Source: Pseudomonas botevensis (GTDB lineage: Bacteria > Pseudomonadota > Gammaproteobacteria > Pseudomonadales > Pseudomonadaceae). Taken from it: a DNA stretch of 64,000 nucleotides. The DNA is taken from positions 1 to 64,000 of the forward strand of contig NZ_JAHTKI010000014.1 in the NCBI RefSeq assembly GCF_019145475.1, read 5' to 3'. Of this stretch, positions 44,732-52,485 are shown in pieces; the first letter of the stretch is position 1; each line of letters begins with the position of its first letter. The notes beneath the pieces were generated by a model. The model was not told the origin of the DNA. It saw only the letters and a list, made by a program, of their open reading frames with translations, and did no database searches. The translations under genes were made by a program, and so were the position numbers.

Positions 44732-45850
44732 ATGCCTTACCAACCGAATGACCTGCTCAGCCGTCATTTTCAGGAAAGCGGCCACGACCTCATCAACAAG
44801 GTCGAAGAACAACTCAACCTGGTTTCCCCCAACAGCCCGAACATTCCGATCTATCGCGACATGATCCTGACCGTGCTGCGCATGGCCCAGGAAGACCACA
44901 ACCGCTGGAACGCCAAGATCACCCTGCAAGCGCTACGCGAACTGGAACAGGCGTTTCGTACCCTTGAGCGCTTCCGGGGCCGACGCAAGGTCACGGTATT
45001 CGGCTCGGCACGCACGCCGGTCGAACATCCGCTGTATGCAATGGCCAGGCAGCTTGGCAGCGAACTCGCCGGCTCGGACATGATGGTGATCACCGGGGCC
45101 GGCGGCGGAATCATGGCGGCGGCCCATGAGGGCGCCGGCCGCGATCACAGTCTGGGCTTCAACATCACCCTGCCCTTCGAGCAGCACGCCAATCCTACGG
45201 TGGATGGCACCGGCAACCTGCTGCCGTTCCACTTTTTCTTCACCCGCAAACTGTTCTTCGTCAAGGAAGCCGACGCACTGGTGCTGTGCCCGGGCGGTTT
45301 CGGTACCCTCGACGAAGCCCTGGAAGTGCTGACCCTGATCCAGACCGGTAAAAGCCCGCTGGTGCCGGTGGTGTTGCTGGACGCACCCGGCGGCACATTC
45401 TGGCAAGGCGCGCTGGACTTCATTCGCCAGCAACTGGAGGAAAACCGCTACATCCTGCCAACCGACCTGAAACTGGTGCGTCTGGTCTACAACACTGAAG
45501 AAGCGGTGCAGGAGATCAATCAGTTCTACGGCAACTTCCACTCCAGTCGCTGGCTCAAGCGTGAGTTCGTGATCCGCATGAACCACAAGCTCAGCGATCA
45601 GGCACTCGATCACCTGCAGGAAGCCTTTGCCGATCTTTGCCTGAGCGACCGGTTCCACCAACACATCTATAGCGGCGAAGAACACGATGAGGCCCAGTTC
45701 AGCCATCTGGTGCGCCTGGCTTTCGCGTTCAACGGCCGCAATCACGGACGTCTGCGGGAATTGGTGGACTACATCAACTTGCCGGAAAACTGGGCTCATT
45801 CAAAACCACAGACCGCACAGCGCAGCCACGAGTCGTCGAAGGTAACGTGA
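44732..45850 (+). CDS. LOG-family protein (lysine-decarboxylase-like Rossmann fold)
   Basis: The 372-residue protein has a central LOG domain (about residues 85-270) with VFGSARTP, ITGAGGGIMAAAHEGAG and the signature PGGFGTLDEALEVLT. LOG enzymes hydrolyse nucleoside monophosphates to free base and ribose phosphate. This long form has about 80 extra N-terminal and 100 C-terminal residues, like the pseudomonad PA3614 type. The substrate is not established. Confidence 0.85.
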   Translation: MPYQPNDLLSRHFQESGHDLINKVEEQLNLVSPNSPNIPIYRDMILTVLRMAQEDHNRWNAKITLQALRELEQAFRTLERFRGRRKVTVFGSARTPVEHPLYAMARQLGSELAGSDMMVITGAGGGIMAAAHEGAGRDHSLGFNITLPFEQHANPTVDGTGNLLPFHFFFTRKLFFVKEADALVLCPGGFGTLDEALEVLTLIQTGKSPLVPVVLLDAPGGTFWQGALDFIRQQLEENRYILPTDLKLVRLVYNTEEAVQEINQFYGNFHSSRWLKREFVIRMNHKLSDQALDHLQEAFADLCLSDRFHQHIYSGEEHDEAQFSHLVRLAFAFNGRNHGRLRELVDYINLPENWAHSKPQTAQRSHESSKVT

Positions 45851-45857
45851 AGGCAAA

Positions 45858-45895
45858 AAAAAACGGCCCGCTATCGAAATAGCGGGCCGTTTTCT
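45858..45895. terminator. Bidirectional terminator between the LOG gene and recX
   Basis: AAAACGGCCCGCTAT, CGAA loop, ATAGCGGGCCGTTTTC has a perfect 14-bp stem, flanked by A- and T-runs on both sides. It serves the convergent LOG and recA-recX units. Confidence 0.93.
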
Positions 45896-45909
45896 TTTAT
45901 TAGCGAAGC

Positions 45910-46380
45910 TTAATCGTCCATCCCTCGACCGCTGAACAAGCGATTGATCATCTCCATCGAAAACCCCCTGTACGCCAGAAACCGGCCTTGTTTGGCTCGT
46001 TCCTTGGCGTCGACGGGCAGATGTCCGGAGAACTTGCGTCGCCAGGTCTCCTCCAGCTGTTCCTGCCAACGGATACCACTCTCACGCAAGGCGAGTTCGA
46101 TATCGGTGCGCTGCAAACCTCGTTGGCTCAGCTCTTCGCGTATCCGCAGAGGGCCGTAGCCGGAACGAGCGCGGTAGGAAACAAAACTTTCGAGGTAGCG
46201 GGCTTCGGAAAGCAGCCCCTCTTCCGTCAAACGGTCGAGGGCGGTTTCGATCATCTCGGATGGAGCACCGCGCTGACGCAGTTTACGCGTCAGCTCGACT
46301 CGACCATGCTCGCGGCGTGCGAGCAAGTCCATTGCGGTTCGCCGCACCGCGACGAGGGTATCGAGTACGGCGGTCGTCAT
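45910..46380 (-). CDS. recX: Regulatory protein RecX
   Basis: The 156-residue RecX-family protein inhibits RecA filaments. The three-helix repeats are visible (LLARREHGRVELTRKLRQRG, LSEARYLESFVSYRARSGYG, RGFSMEMINRLF). It follows recA by 8 bp in the same direction and is made by readthrough of the recA transcript. Confidence 0.95.
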   Translation of the reverse strand: MTTAVLDTLVAVRRTAMDLLARREHGRVELTRKLRQRGAPSEMIETALDRLTEEGLLSEARYLESFVSYRARSGYGPLRIREELSQRGLQRTDIELALRESGIRWQEQLEETWRRKFSGHLPVDAKERAKQGRFLAYRGFSMEMINRLFSGRGMDD

Positions 46381-46388
46381 CGGTGCAA

Positions 46389-47447
46389 TCAGATATCAGC
46401 ATCAGCCAGGTCGTCTTCGGTCTCTTTGACCGCAGAAGCCTTGGCGTCAGCGACCGCTGCTGTCGACAGCAGCTTGTCACGCAACTGTTTCTCGAGTCGT
46501 GCAGCGACTTCCGGATTATCCGCCAGAAACTTGGCCGAGTTGGCCTTGCCTTGACCGATCTTGGCACCTTCATAGGCATACCAGGCGCCGGACTTCTCGA
46601 CGAAGCCGTGCAGCACGCCCAGATCGATCATCTCGCCGTTGAGGTAGATGCCCTTGCCGTAAAGAATCTGGAACTCGGCCTGACGGAACGGCGAAGCCAC
46701 CTTGTTCTTCACAACCTTAACGCGGGTTTCGCTACCGACCACTTCGTCGCCTTCCTTCACCGCGCCGGTACGGCGGATGTCGAGACGGACCGAAGCGTAG
46801 AACTTCAGCGCGTTACCACCGGTGGTGGTTTCCGGGCTGCCGAACATCACGCCGATCTTCATCCGGATCTGGTTGATGAAGATCACCAGGCAGTTGGCGT
46901 TCTTGATGTTACCGGTGATTTTACGCAGCGCCTGGGACATCAGACGGGCCTGCAGGCCTACGTGCATATCACCCATTTCGCCTTCGATTTCAGCCTTCGG
47001 CACCAGGGCGGCTACGGAGTCGACAATGATGACGTCTACCGCGTTGGAACGCACCAGCATGTCGGTGATTTCCAGGGCCTGTTCGCCGGTGTCCGGCTGG
47101 GAAACCAGCAGGTCGTCGACGTTGACGCCCAGCTTGCCGGCGTATTCAGGGTCGAGGGCGTGTTCGGCATCGACGAATGCGCAGGTCGCGCCGGCTTTTT
47201 GCGCCTGGGCGATCACCGACAGCGTCAGTGTGGTTTTACCGGAAGATTCAGGACCGTAGATTTCAACAATACGGCCTTTTGGCAGACCGCCAATGCCGAG
47301 CGCGATGTCCAGACCCAGAGAGCCAGTAGAGATGGATGGGATCGCCTGACGGTCCTGATCGCCCATACGCATTACGGCACCCTTGCCGAATTGACGTTCG
47401 ATCTGACCCAGGGCCGCAGCCAAGGCTTTCTTCTTGTTGTCGTCCAT
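46389..47447 (-). CDS. recA: RecA recombinase
   Basis: The 352-residue protein begins MDDNKKKALAAALGQIERQF. It has Walker A GPESSGKTTL, the catalytic Glu in AFVDAEHALDPEYA, Walker B VDVIIVDSVAALVPKAE, and the L2 loop with FINQIRMKIGVMFGSPETT. It drives homologous recombination and LexA self-cleavage, and in pseudomonads also tailocin induction. Its promoter carries a LexA box 40 bp upstream of the start. Confidence 0.98.
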   Translation of the reverse strand: MDDNKKKALAAALGQIERQFGKGAVMRMGDQDRQAIPSISTGSLGLDIALGIGGLPKGRIVEIYGPESSGKTTLTLSVIAQAQKAGATCAFVDAEHALDPEYAGKLGVNVDDLLVSQPDTGEQALEITDMLVRSNAVDVIIVDSVAALVPKAEIEGEMGDMHVGLQARLMSQALRKITGNIKNANCLVIFINQIRMKIGVMFGSPETTTGGNALKFYASVRLDIRRTGAVKEGDEVVGSETRVKVVKNKVASPFRQAEFQILYGKGIYLNGEMIDLGVLHGFVEKSGAWYAYEGAKIGQGKANSAKFLADNPEVAARLEKQLRDKLLSTAAVADAKASAVKETEDDLADADI

Positions 47448-47487
47448 TAAAGTCCTCACGTAATCAATAAGGCCTGACGGCCAACAC

Positions 47488-47503
47488 CTGTATAAGTAGA
47501 CAG
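47488..47503 (-). promoter_or_regulatory. LexA (SOS) box of recA
   Basis: CTGTATAAGTAGACAG fits the CTGT-N8-ACAG LexA consensus exactly. It lies between pncC and recA, so recA has its own SOS-controlled promoter. Confidence 0.9.
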
Positions 47504-47530
47504 TATTACACCACAGCGCTCGAGGATCGC

Positions 47531-48031
47531 CTACCCCTGATTTTCGATTTCTCGTGCCGCTAGTCGCAGCAGCCCCTCTAGCGCGGCCTTGACCGTTTGT
47601 CGGCGGACTTCGTCGCGGTCACCGGCAAAGTGCTGCAGCTCGCTGGAAACCGCGTCACCCACGCCCCAGGCCAGCCACACCGTACCCACCGGTTTGCTCG
47701 GTGAACCGCCGTCCGGGCCGGCCACGCCGCTGACCGCCACGGCAAAGCGCGCCAGACTTTCTTGCTGCGCACCGCGCACCATGGCTTCGACCACCTCGCG
47801 ACTGACCGCGCCGACGCTGTCGAACAGCGGCGCCGGGACATTCAGTTGGCGGGTTTTCTGCCGGTTGGAGTACGTCACATAACCGGCCTCGAACCACGCC
47901 GAACTCCCCGGGATCCGTGTGATCGCTTCGGCAATCCCGCCGCCGGTACAGGACTCGGCCGTGGTGACATGGGCGTTGAGCAATTGCAGACGTCGGCCAA
48001 GTTCGGCAGCCAGTTGAGTGATCTCTTTCAC
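47531..48031 (-). CDS. pncC: Nicotinamide-nucleotide amidohydrolase PncC (CinA C-terminal type)
   Basis: PncC deamidates NMN to nicotinic acid mononucleotide. The 166-residue protein has the signature TTAESCTGGGIAEAIT with the catalytic serine, plus VSGVAGPDGGSPSKPVGTVW. The start is chosen as GTG at 48031 because GGAGAG lies just upstream and the length fits the family. An in-frame ATG at 48103 overlaps the stop of the phage spanin gene (ATGA) and would add 24 unrelated residues. It forms the conserved border of the tail cluster. Confidence 0.93.
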   Translation of the reverse strand: MKEITQLAAELGRRLQLLNAHVTTAESCTGGGIAEAITRIPGSSAWFEAGYVTYSNRQKTRQLNVPAPLFDSVGAVSREVVEAMVRGAQQESLARFAVAVSGVAGPDGGSPSKPVGTVWLAWGVGDAVSSELQHFAGDRDEVRRQTVKAALEGLLRLAAREIENQG

Positions 48032-48099
48032 GACGCTCTCCGGATCGAGTGGAATGAGCACCACCGTACACGAGCCGATTGCGCTTTCAAGACACAGAG

Positions 48100-48618
48100 T
48101 CATTCAAAATGTGCGGGCGCCAGCGCTCTGATATAGGCCTGGCAGGCCTGCAGGGCAATCAATCCACGGTCGCCGGTGTCGGTGATGGCGACAATTCGTT
48201 GAGCATGCGCCGGGTCAAGTCGGGCGCGTACGGCTGCATGATCCACGCCGCCGGGGCCGGAGGCGGCGGGCAGGTTGCAGCCCTTGGCAACGTCGCCGGC
48301 ATCGACGAGGACTGACAGGCGCAGATCAGCAGTGGCAAGACGATCGCGCAGGCGATCCTGATCACGTTGGGCATCGCTCATGGCTCGGTAATGGGTCTGT
48401 TCACTGGCCGTGAGCCGTTGCTCCAGGGCCAGACGCTTGTCCTGCTCGGCCTGTTGCGCGCTGGCAGCCGTCAGGGTCAGTTGATTGAGGGTTTCGGCGT
48501 GCAATCGGGCCTGCTCGGCCAATTGCCGGCCGTAGCGCCAGTCCTGAAACTGCCACGCCAGGGCAGCAGCCACCACGGCAAGCAACAGGCTGCCGATCAG
48601 ACGCCAGGGGATTGGCAT
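48100..48618 (-). CDS. Rz-like inner-membrane spanin
   Basis: The 172-residue protein has an N-terminal membrane anchor (LIGSLLLAVVAAALAWQF) followed by a long charged helical, probably coiled-coil part (residues 30-110), typical of i-spanins. It acts with the lipoprotein Rz1 to fuse inner and outer membranes at lysis. It overlaps the endolysin gene at its start by 22 bp. Its TGA stop touches the upstream ATG of the pncC frame. Confidence 0.85.
   Translation of the reverse strand: MPIPWRLIGSLLLAVVAAALAWQFQDWRYGRQLAEQARLHAETLNQLTLTAASAQQAEQDKRLALEQRLTASEQTHYRAMSDAQRDQDRLRDRLATADLRLSVLVDAGDVAKGCNLPAASGPGGVDHAAVRARLDPAHAQRIVAITDTGDRGLIALQACQAYIRALAPAHFE
48159..48374 (-). CDS. Rz1-like outer-membrane spanin nested inside Rz
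   Basis: This 71-residue frame lies fully inside the Rz gene in another reading frame, as in phage lambda and P2. It begins with a lipoprotein signal peptide (MPNVIRIACAIVLPLLICAC; lipid attachment most likely at Cys20). The mature part is proline-rich (CPPPPAPAAW), both hallmarks of Rz1. Confidence 0.8.
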   Translation of the reverse strand: MPNVIRIACAIVLPLLICACQSSSMPATLPRAATCPPPPAPAAWIMQPYAPDLTRRMLNELSPSPTPATVD

Positions 48619-49163
48619 AGCACCGCCCTCGCCCGCGCCCAGATGTCCAGGCGATCCTGCAAACCGTTCAACCCGCCGTTGATACGCCGGGTGATGCTGT
48701 TGAACTGATCACGGTCGGCCAGTTCGTTCAAGCCGTTTTGCGCCCAGAACCACGCGGCGGACTCGGCCGCCCACTGCGGTTGCTCGAGCAGTTCCGGCAA
48801 CGCCAGCAGACGCTCGTCGCCAAACAGCCCGAGGCTGCACTGGCGATAGTTGTTGCGCCCGGTAATCTGGATCAACCCACGACCACGGTACTTCTGCCCG
48901 TCGCCATCGGCTTCAGGGGTGTTGCCCAGACGCAGCGCCAGCGTGCCCGTGTCGTATTTGCTCAGGTATTGGTTGTTGCCCAGTTCGCGCACGTATTGCA
49001 GTTGCCCCGACTCATGCCCGACCTGCGCGAGAAACGCCGCGACACGCTTGGGCGTGTCGATGTGATGGCCGGCCATGGCGGTGTTTAGCGCGGAAACAAA
49101 AACGCCCGCTTGGGAGCGGGCGTTGGGCAGGATGTTCAAAAGATCCTGTTCAGTTAATTGCAT
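48597..49163 (-). CDS. Endolysin, glycoside hydrolase family 19
   Basis: The 188-residue chitinase-like lysozyme has AAFLAQVGHESGQLQYVREL (catalytic Glu in GHES), YRGRGLIQITGRNNYRQC and AAWFWAQNGLNELAD, the GH19 core. It cleaves peptidoglycan to release the particles. It has no signal peptide and therefore needs a holin, which is not in the window. An intrinsic terminator hairpin lies inside its first 25 codons. Confidence 0.92.
   Translation of the reverse strand: MQLTEQDLLNILPNARSQAGVFVSALNTAMAGHHIDTPKRVAAFLAQVGHESGQLQYVRELGNNQYLSKYDTGTLALRLGNTPEADGDGQKYRGRGLIQITGRNNYRQCSLGLFGDERLLALPELLEQPQWAAESAAWFWAQNGLNELADRDQFNSITRRINGGLNGLQDRLDIWARARAVLCQSPGV
49091..49124 (-). terminator. Intrinsic terminator inside the endolysin gene
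   Basis: A perfect 10-bp stem (AACGCCCGCT / AGCGGGCGTT, 49101-49110 and 49115-49124) with a 4-base loop is followed on the minus strand by TTTGTTTCC. It covers about codons 14-24 of the endolysin (NARSQAGVFV). On the plus strand no T-run follows, so it is directional. Confidence 0.75.
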
Positions 49164-49196
49164 AATTTTTGGTTCTCCCTGGATGCTCCGATTGAA

Positions 49197-49451
49197 TCAT
49201 GACTGGCCGGAAAACCCCGCCAGCCACTTTTTTGCCAGAGTTTTCAGGGTGCCGTCCTGCACCTGAGACTCAGGGGACGAATACACCCAGCCGAGGGTGC
49301 CGAAGTTCGCCGTCCAGTCGATTTGTGGCGCTGGAATGACATCGGTGATGTCGACCCAGAGCAGATCCGGGTGAAACATTTCGCTGATATTGCCTTCGGT
49401 GGAAAACAGCTCGGCCACGGTGTTTTCGACGATGCGTGCGTAGGTTTTCAT
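49197..49451 (-). CDS. Fibre cassette 5: short chaperone-like protein
   Basis: The 84-residue protein begins MKTYARIVENTVAELFST, which resembles the N-terminus of the cassette 3 chaperone (MARYARIENGVAVELIDT). It ends before the C-terminal tail-assembly-chaperone domain present in cassettes 3 and 4. It is coupled to fibre 5 by a TGATG overlap. It may be a truncated chaperone or a distinct short type. Confidence 0.7.
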   Translation of the reverse strand: MKTYARIVENTVAELFSTEGNISEMFHPDLLWVDITDVIPAPQIDWTANFGTLGWVYSSPESQVQDGTLKTLAKKWLAGFSGQS

Positions 49452-50611
49452 CAGGCGTACTCGTAGATGATCACAATGCCTGGCGCTCCTGCGCCCCCGG
49501 GTCTTGCAGGCTGACTGAATGAGTTTGCAATGCCACCCGCGCCCGCTCCGTAACCGCTTCCCGGCGCTGCCAGACTCAATGCGACACTACTACCAAATCC
49601 ACCGTTACCCAACGCAGTGTTGGCACCGTGACCGGCGAGTATCGAACCGGTGAGGCATATACCTGGGCTGCCTGCGGCTCCGGCAGTATTGACGATATTT
49701 CCCCCTGACGGTTTGCCGCTGGGAAAACCTCCGACATACAGACCGAAGCCGGGCAACGTCAGTGGATCGTTGTAAGGGGAGCCGCCCCCTCCGGTCGCGG
49801 AAACCAGCGTACCGAGCGAACTGGTCCCACCCGGTCCCCCACTCGTATTGGTCGATCCACCTGCTCCACCCGCTCCCACGGTAATGACCTGACTGGTATT
49901 TACCGTTTCGAACGATAACCAAGCCTCGGCGTAGCCACCGGAAGCACCTCCTCCCGCGACCGAGATCTGAGTTGAGTTCGTCGCAGCAATACCCGTACTA
50001 CCACCACCGCCACCCACCACTTTGACCAGTACATTCCTCATCCCCACCGTGGGCGTATAAACCCCGCTGGCAGTAAATGTCCTGACCCCCAGCAAGCGTC
50101 CACTCACAGAGTTGCCACCACTGGCGTACACCAGCAGCCAGCTATCCCGAGCCGCGCTGTACACCACCGAACACAGGCTACCCGCAACGATTTCGGCAGG
50201 CCGCAATGCACTGAGCGCCTGGCTCAAGAGCGGCTTGGGCAACAATCCATTCGGCGCGAACGTACTCGCTCCGGTATTGGCATTGCCGGCGGTGAAGCGC
50301 AGCACCAGACCATCCTTGAGCGCAGTAATGGCAGGTGCATAGTTGGCCATGTACAGATTGGCCGCGCCGATATCCGCCGCGTGCTTGTCCTCGCCCGCCT
50401 GACTGATCTTCTTCACCGCCAGCAGCAATTGTGTGGCGTCACTCTCGCTCGGCTCGAGCCCTGCGGCCTTGACCACATTCAACAGCTCATCGGTCACGCC
50501 ATTGCCCCAAGTCGCCGGGATCAGCGATCCCGGCAATCCTGCAACCGCGTCTTCGTTTACAAACTTGCCGTTCACCAGCCCGATGCCGGGAACGCTTTTT
50601 GGATAGTCCAC
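49451..50611 (-). CDS. Fibre 5: tail fibre with glycine-rich tip
   Basis: The 386-residue fibre has the shared N-terminal adaptor (DYPKSVPGIGLVNGKFVNED, residues 1-70). From about residue 190 a long glycine-rich region follows (VVGGGGGSTG, GAGGAGGSTNTSGGPGGTSS) ending IVIIYEYA. Glycine-rich tips of this kind form poly-glycine type II helix bundles in some phage adhesins. The start is GTG (50609-50611) with GAGGA upstream, unlike the ATG of the other four fibres. Confidence 0.85.
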   Translation of the reverse strand: MDYPKSVPGIGLVNGKFVNEDAVAGLPGSLIPATWGNGVTDELLNVVKAAGLEPSESDATQLLLAVKKISQAGEDKHAADIGAANLYMANYAPAITALKDGLVLRFTAGNANTGASTFAPNGLLPKPLLSQALSALRPAEIVAGSLCSVVYSAARDSWLLVYASGGNSVSGRLLGVRTFTASGVYTPTVGMRNVLVKVVGGGGGSTGIAATNSTQISVAGGGASGGYAEAWLSFETVNTSQVITVGAGGAGGSTNTSGGPGGTSSLGTLVSATGGGGSPYNDPLTLPGFGLYVGGFPSGKPSGGNIVNTAGAAGSPGICLTGSILAGHGANTALGNGGFGSSVALSLAAPGSGYGAGAGGIANSFSQPARPGGAGAPGIVIIYEYA

Positions 50612-50639
50612 TTCAATTCCTCATGACAAGGCCGACGCC

Positions 50640-51080
50640 TCAGCCGTTGGCCTGTAACAAATCTTCAAGCCAGTCCGGCTCGACGGGGCGCGAACGCACC
50701 TGCGGAAACTCCGGATCATTCGGCCATTCGCGCAGTGCCTGGCGATAGGCGAGCAGCTGCTTGAACTCTTCGGCGCGCAGCGTCGTACCCTCGCCCATCT
50801 CCAATTCCTCGGCGTCGCGCAGCACCAGCCATTGCGTGGCTTGCAGGATGTTGTTGCGCCATGCGCGCTCGCGGGCGGCCAGGATTTCCGGGGAGATGAA
50901 CGGATCGATCAGCAGCGGCTGCCCACTGGCACTGGCGCTGATGATCTTGCCGGTGGCCTGTCCGGCAAAGAGTTCGGTGTATTGGGCGCGGGTGATTTCC
51001 ACGGCCCCCTCGGGCAACTCCGGATAGGGGCTGTCGACCAGGTCAAAACCGCGTGTCTGTGCGTAAAAATAAATAGCCAT
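50640..51080 (-). CDS. Fibre cassette 4: tail fibre assembly chaperone
   Basis: The 146-residue protein has a variable N-terminal part. Its C-terminal domain (AWRNNILQATQWLVLRDAEE, AYRQALREWPNDPEFPQV) matches the phage tail assembly chaperone family. The start is the ATG at 51080, 2 bp after the fibre 4 stop. It probably folds or trimerises fibre 4. Confidence 0.8.
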   Translation of the reverse strand: MAIYFYAQTRGFDLVDSPYPELPEGAVEITRAQYTELFAGQATGKIISASASGQPLLIDPFISPEILAARERAWRNNILQATQWLVLRDAEELEMGEGTTLRAEEFKQLLAYRQALREWPNDPEFPQVRSRPVEPDWLEDLLQANG

Positions 51081-51082
51081 GG

Positions 51083-52003
51083 TTATCGTCCCCAAACCAA
51101 TATGCGGCCTGAAATTCCCGGCTCGGCTTTTACGCTCGAGGCGATGACATTTCGAACCCGGGCGGCGGCTGTCGTTGTAGTGGAATTCGCCGCGTCAAAC
51201 GCCCAGACGGTCACGTTGGAGGAGCCCCAACCTGCCGGATAGCCTTCGTTGGCGACACCGCCCAGCACAGCATTGGGAAACGTCATCGGCAACGACACGG
51301 TCATGTTGCCGTTCGCATCGGATCCCCCCGTCACCCACTGCAGGATCAACCCGCCGGGAAACTTCTGATAACCCGACGGGGAAAACTGCGCCGCGAAAAA
51401 AGCCGAATACTTCAGCGCTGCCGTGCCATAAACGACCCAGACACCGGACTCGCGCACGAAGGTCGCGCTTTCACCGTTGTTCATCACGATCGAACTCAGA
51501 TACGCCCCTTGTGGGCTGATCTGCGTACCGGTTTTGCTGGCTACCGTGACCGCTGCGCTGTTTCGGCAATGCAGGCTGATAGTGGCGCCGCTGGGCACCG
51601 AAGCGGTGTCCGGCAGCGTCACGGTGTAAGCGGCATTTCCGCCCAAACCGATCGAGCAGCCCACATCCGCCAAGGTCAATTGCGTTGCAGCGGAAATGCT
51701 TCGCGCACTGGCGTAATTGCCAAGCGCCCGCTGCACGAATTCGGACGTCGCGGCGGATCGGCTGACATCGAATTGCGCCGCCGTGGCGAACAACGCCGGA
51801 CTGCGCAACGCGTCGAGCAACTGGTGTGTGTTCGCCTCGTCCGGTGTCATTCCGGCAGCCTGTACAACGCCGAGAATTTCCTGGGTGACGCCGTTGCCCC
51901 AGGTTGCCGGGATCAACGAACCCGGAGTACCGGCAAGCGGATCTTCATCCACGAAGCGGCCATTCACCAACCCGACGCCGGGCACACTTTTGGGATAGTC
52001 CAT
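51083..52003 (-). CDS. Fibre 4: tail fibre with gp53-like C-terminus
   Basis: The 306-residue fibre has the common adaptor (MDYPKSVPGVGLVNGRFVDE). The middle carries a beta-solenoid-like linker (SPQGAYLSSIVMNNGESATF). The C-terminal receptor-binding domain of the gp53-like type has GYQKFPGGLILQWVTGGSD and PMTFPNAVLGGVAN. It is a different tip from those of the other cassettes. Confidence 0.87.
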   Translation of the reverse strand: MDYPKSVPGVGLVNGRFVDEDPLAGTPGSLIPATWGNGVTQEILGVVQAAGMTPDEANTHQLLDALRSPALFATAAQFDVSRSAATSEFVQRALGNYASARSISAATQLTLADVGCSIGLGGNAAYTVTLPDTASVPSGATISLHCRNSAAVTVASKTGTQISPQGAYLSSIVMNNGESATFVRESGVWVVYGTAALKYSAFFAAQFSPSGYQKFPGGLILQWVTGGSDANGNMTVSLPMTFPNAVLGGVANEGYPAGWGSSNVTVWAFDAANSTTTTAAARVRNVIASSVKAEPGISGRILVWGR

Positions 52004-52029
52004 CGATCATCTCCTTGTAAAAATTCGCG

Positions 52030-52485
52030 TCAGCCTTCCAGGGCCAACCACAGCGGCGCTGAAGGCCGGGTTGCCGCGGCCGGAAAACCATCCGTCGCCG
52101 GCCAGTCGCGCAGGGCCTGACGATACTCGAGCAGTGCCAGATATTGCCCGGCGGACAGCGTCGGGACGCGACCCAATTCCTGCTCGTCGCGATGGCGGGT
52201 CATCAGCCATTGAGTGCCTGACAGCCGGGACTCGCGCCAGGTGCGCGCCGGCTCGTCATTCATGATCGATGTCGCCTGGGTCAACATTGGGGTCTCCGGC
52301 ACGGGCGCAGGTTCAGCGCGGCGCTGGAGGTCACCCAAGGGAGAGCCAATTTCGACCTCAATACCCTCGGGCACCGGCACCATGGCTTCGACAAACGACG
52401 GGGCATACAGCTGGGCAATGTCGAAATCACCGGTATCGATCAGCTCGACCGCTACACCGTTTTCGATTCGTGCATATCGGGCCAT
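52030..52485 (-). CDS. Fibre cassette 3: tail fibre assembly chaperone
   Basis: The 151-residue protein has an N-terminal part (MARYARIENGVAVELIDTGD) related to the short cassette 5 protein and a C-terminal chaperone domain (TWRESRLSGTQWLMTRHRDE, YRQALRDWPATDGFP) related to cassette 4. It overlaps the fibre 3 stop by 1 bp, so the pair is coupled. Confidence 0.82.
   Translation of the reverse strand: MARYARIENGVAVELIDTGDFDIAQLYAPSFVEAMVPVPEGIEVEIGSPLGDLQRRAEPAPVPETPMLTQATSIMNDEPARTWRESRLSGTQWLMTRHRDEQELGRVPTLSAGQYLALLEYRQALRDWPATDGFPAAATRPSAPLWLALEG

Noticed and set aside
48032..48103. ATG start at 48103 for pncC
   Set aside because: It adds 24 residues outside the family alignment and depends on the Rz stop overlap. 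The GTG at 48031 has a better ribosome site and gives the normal length.
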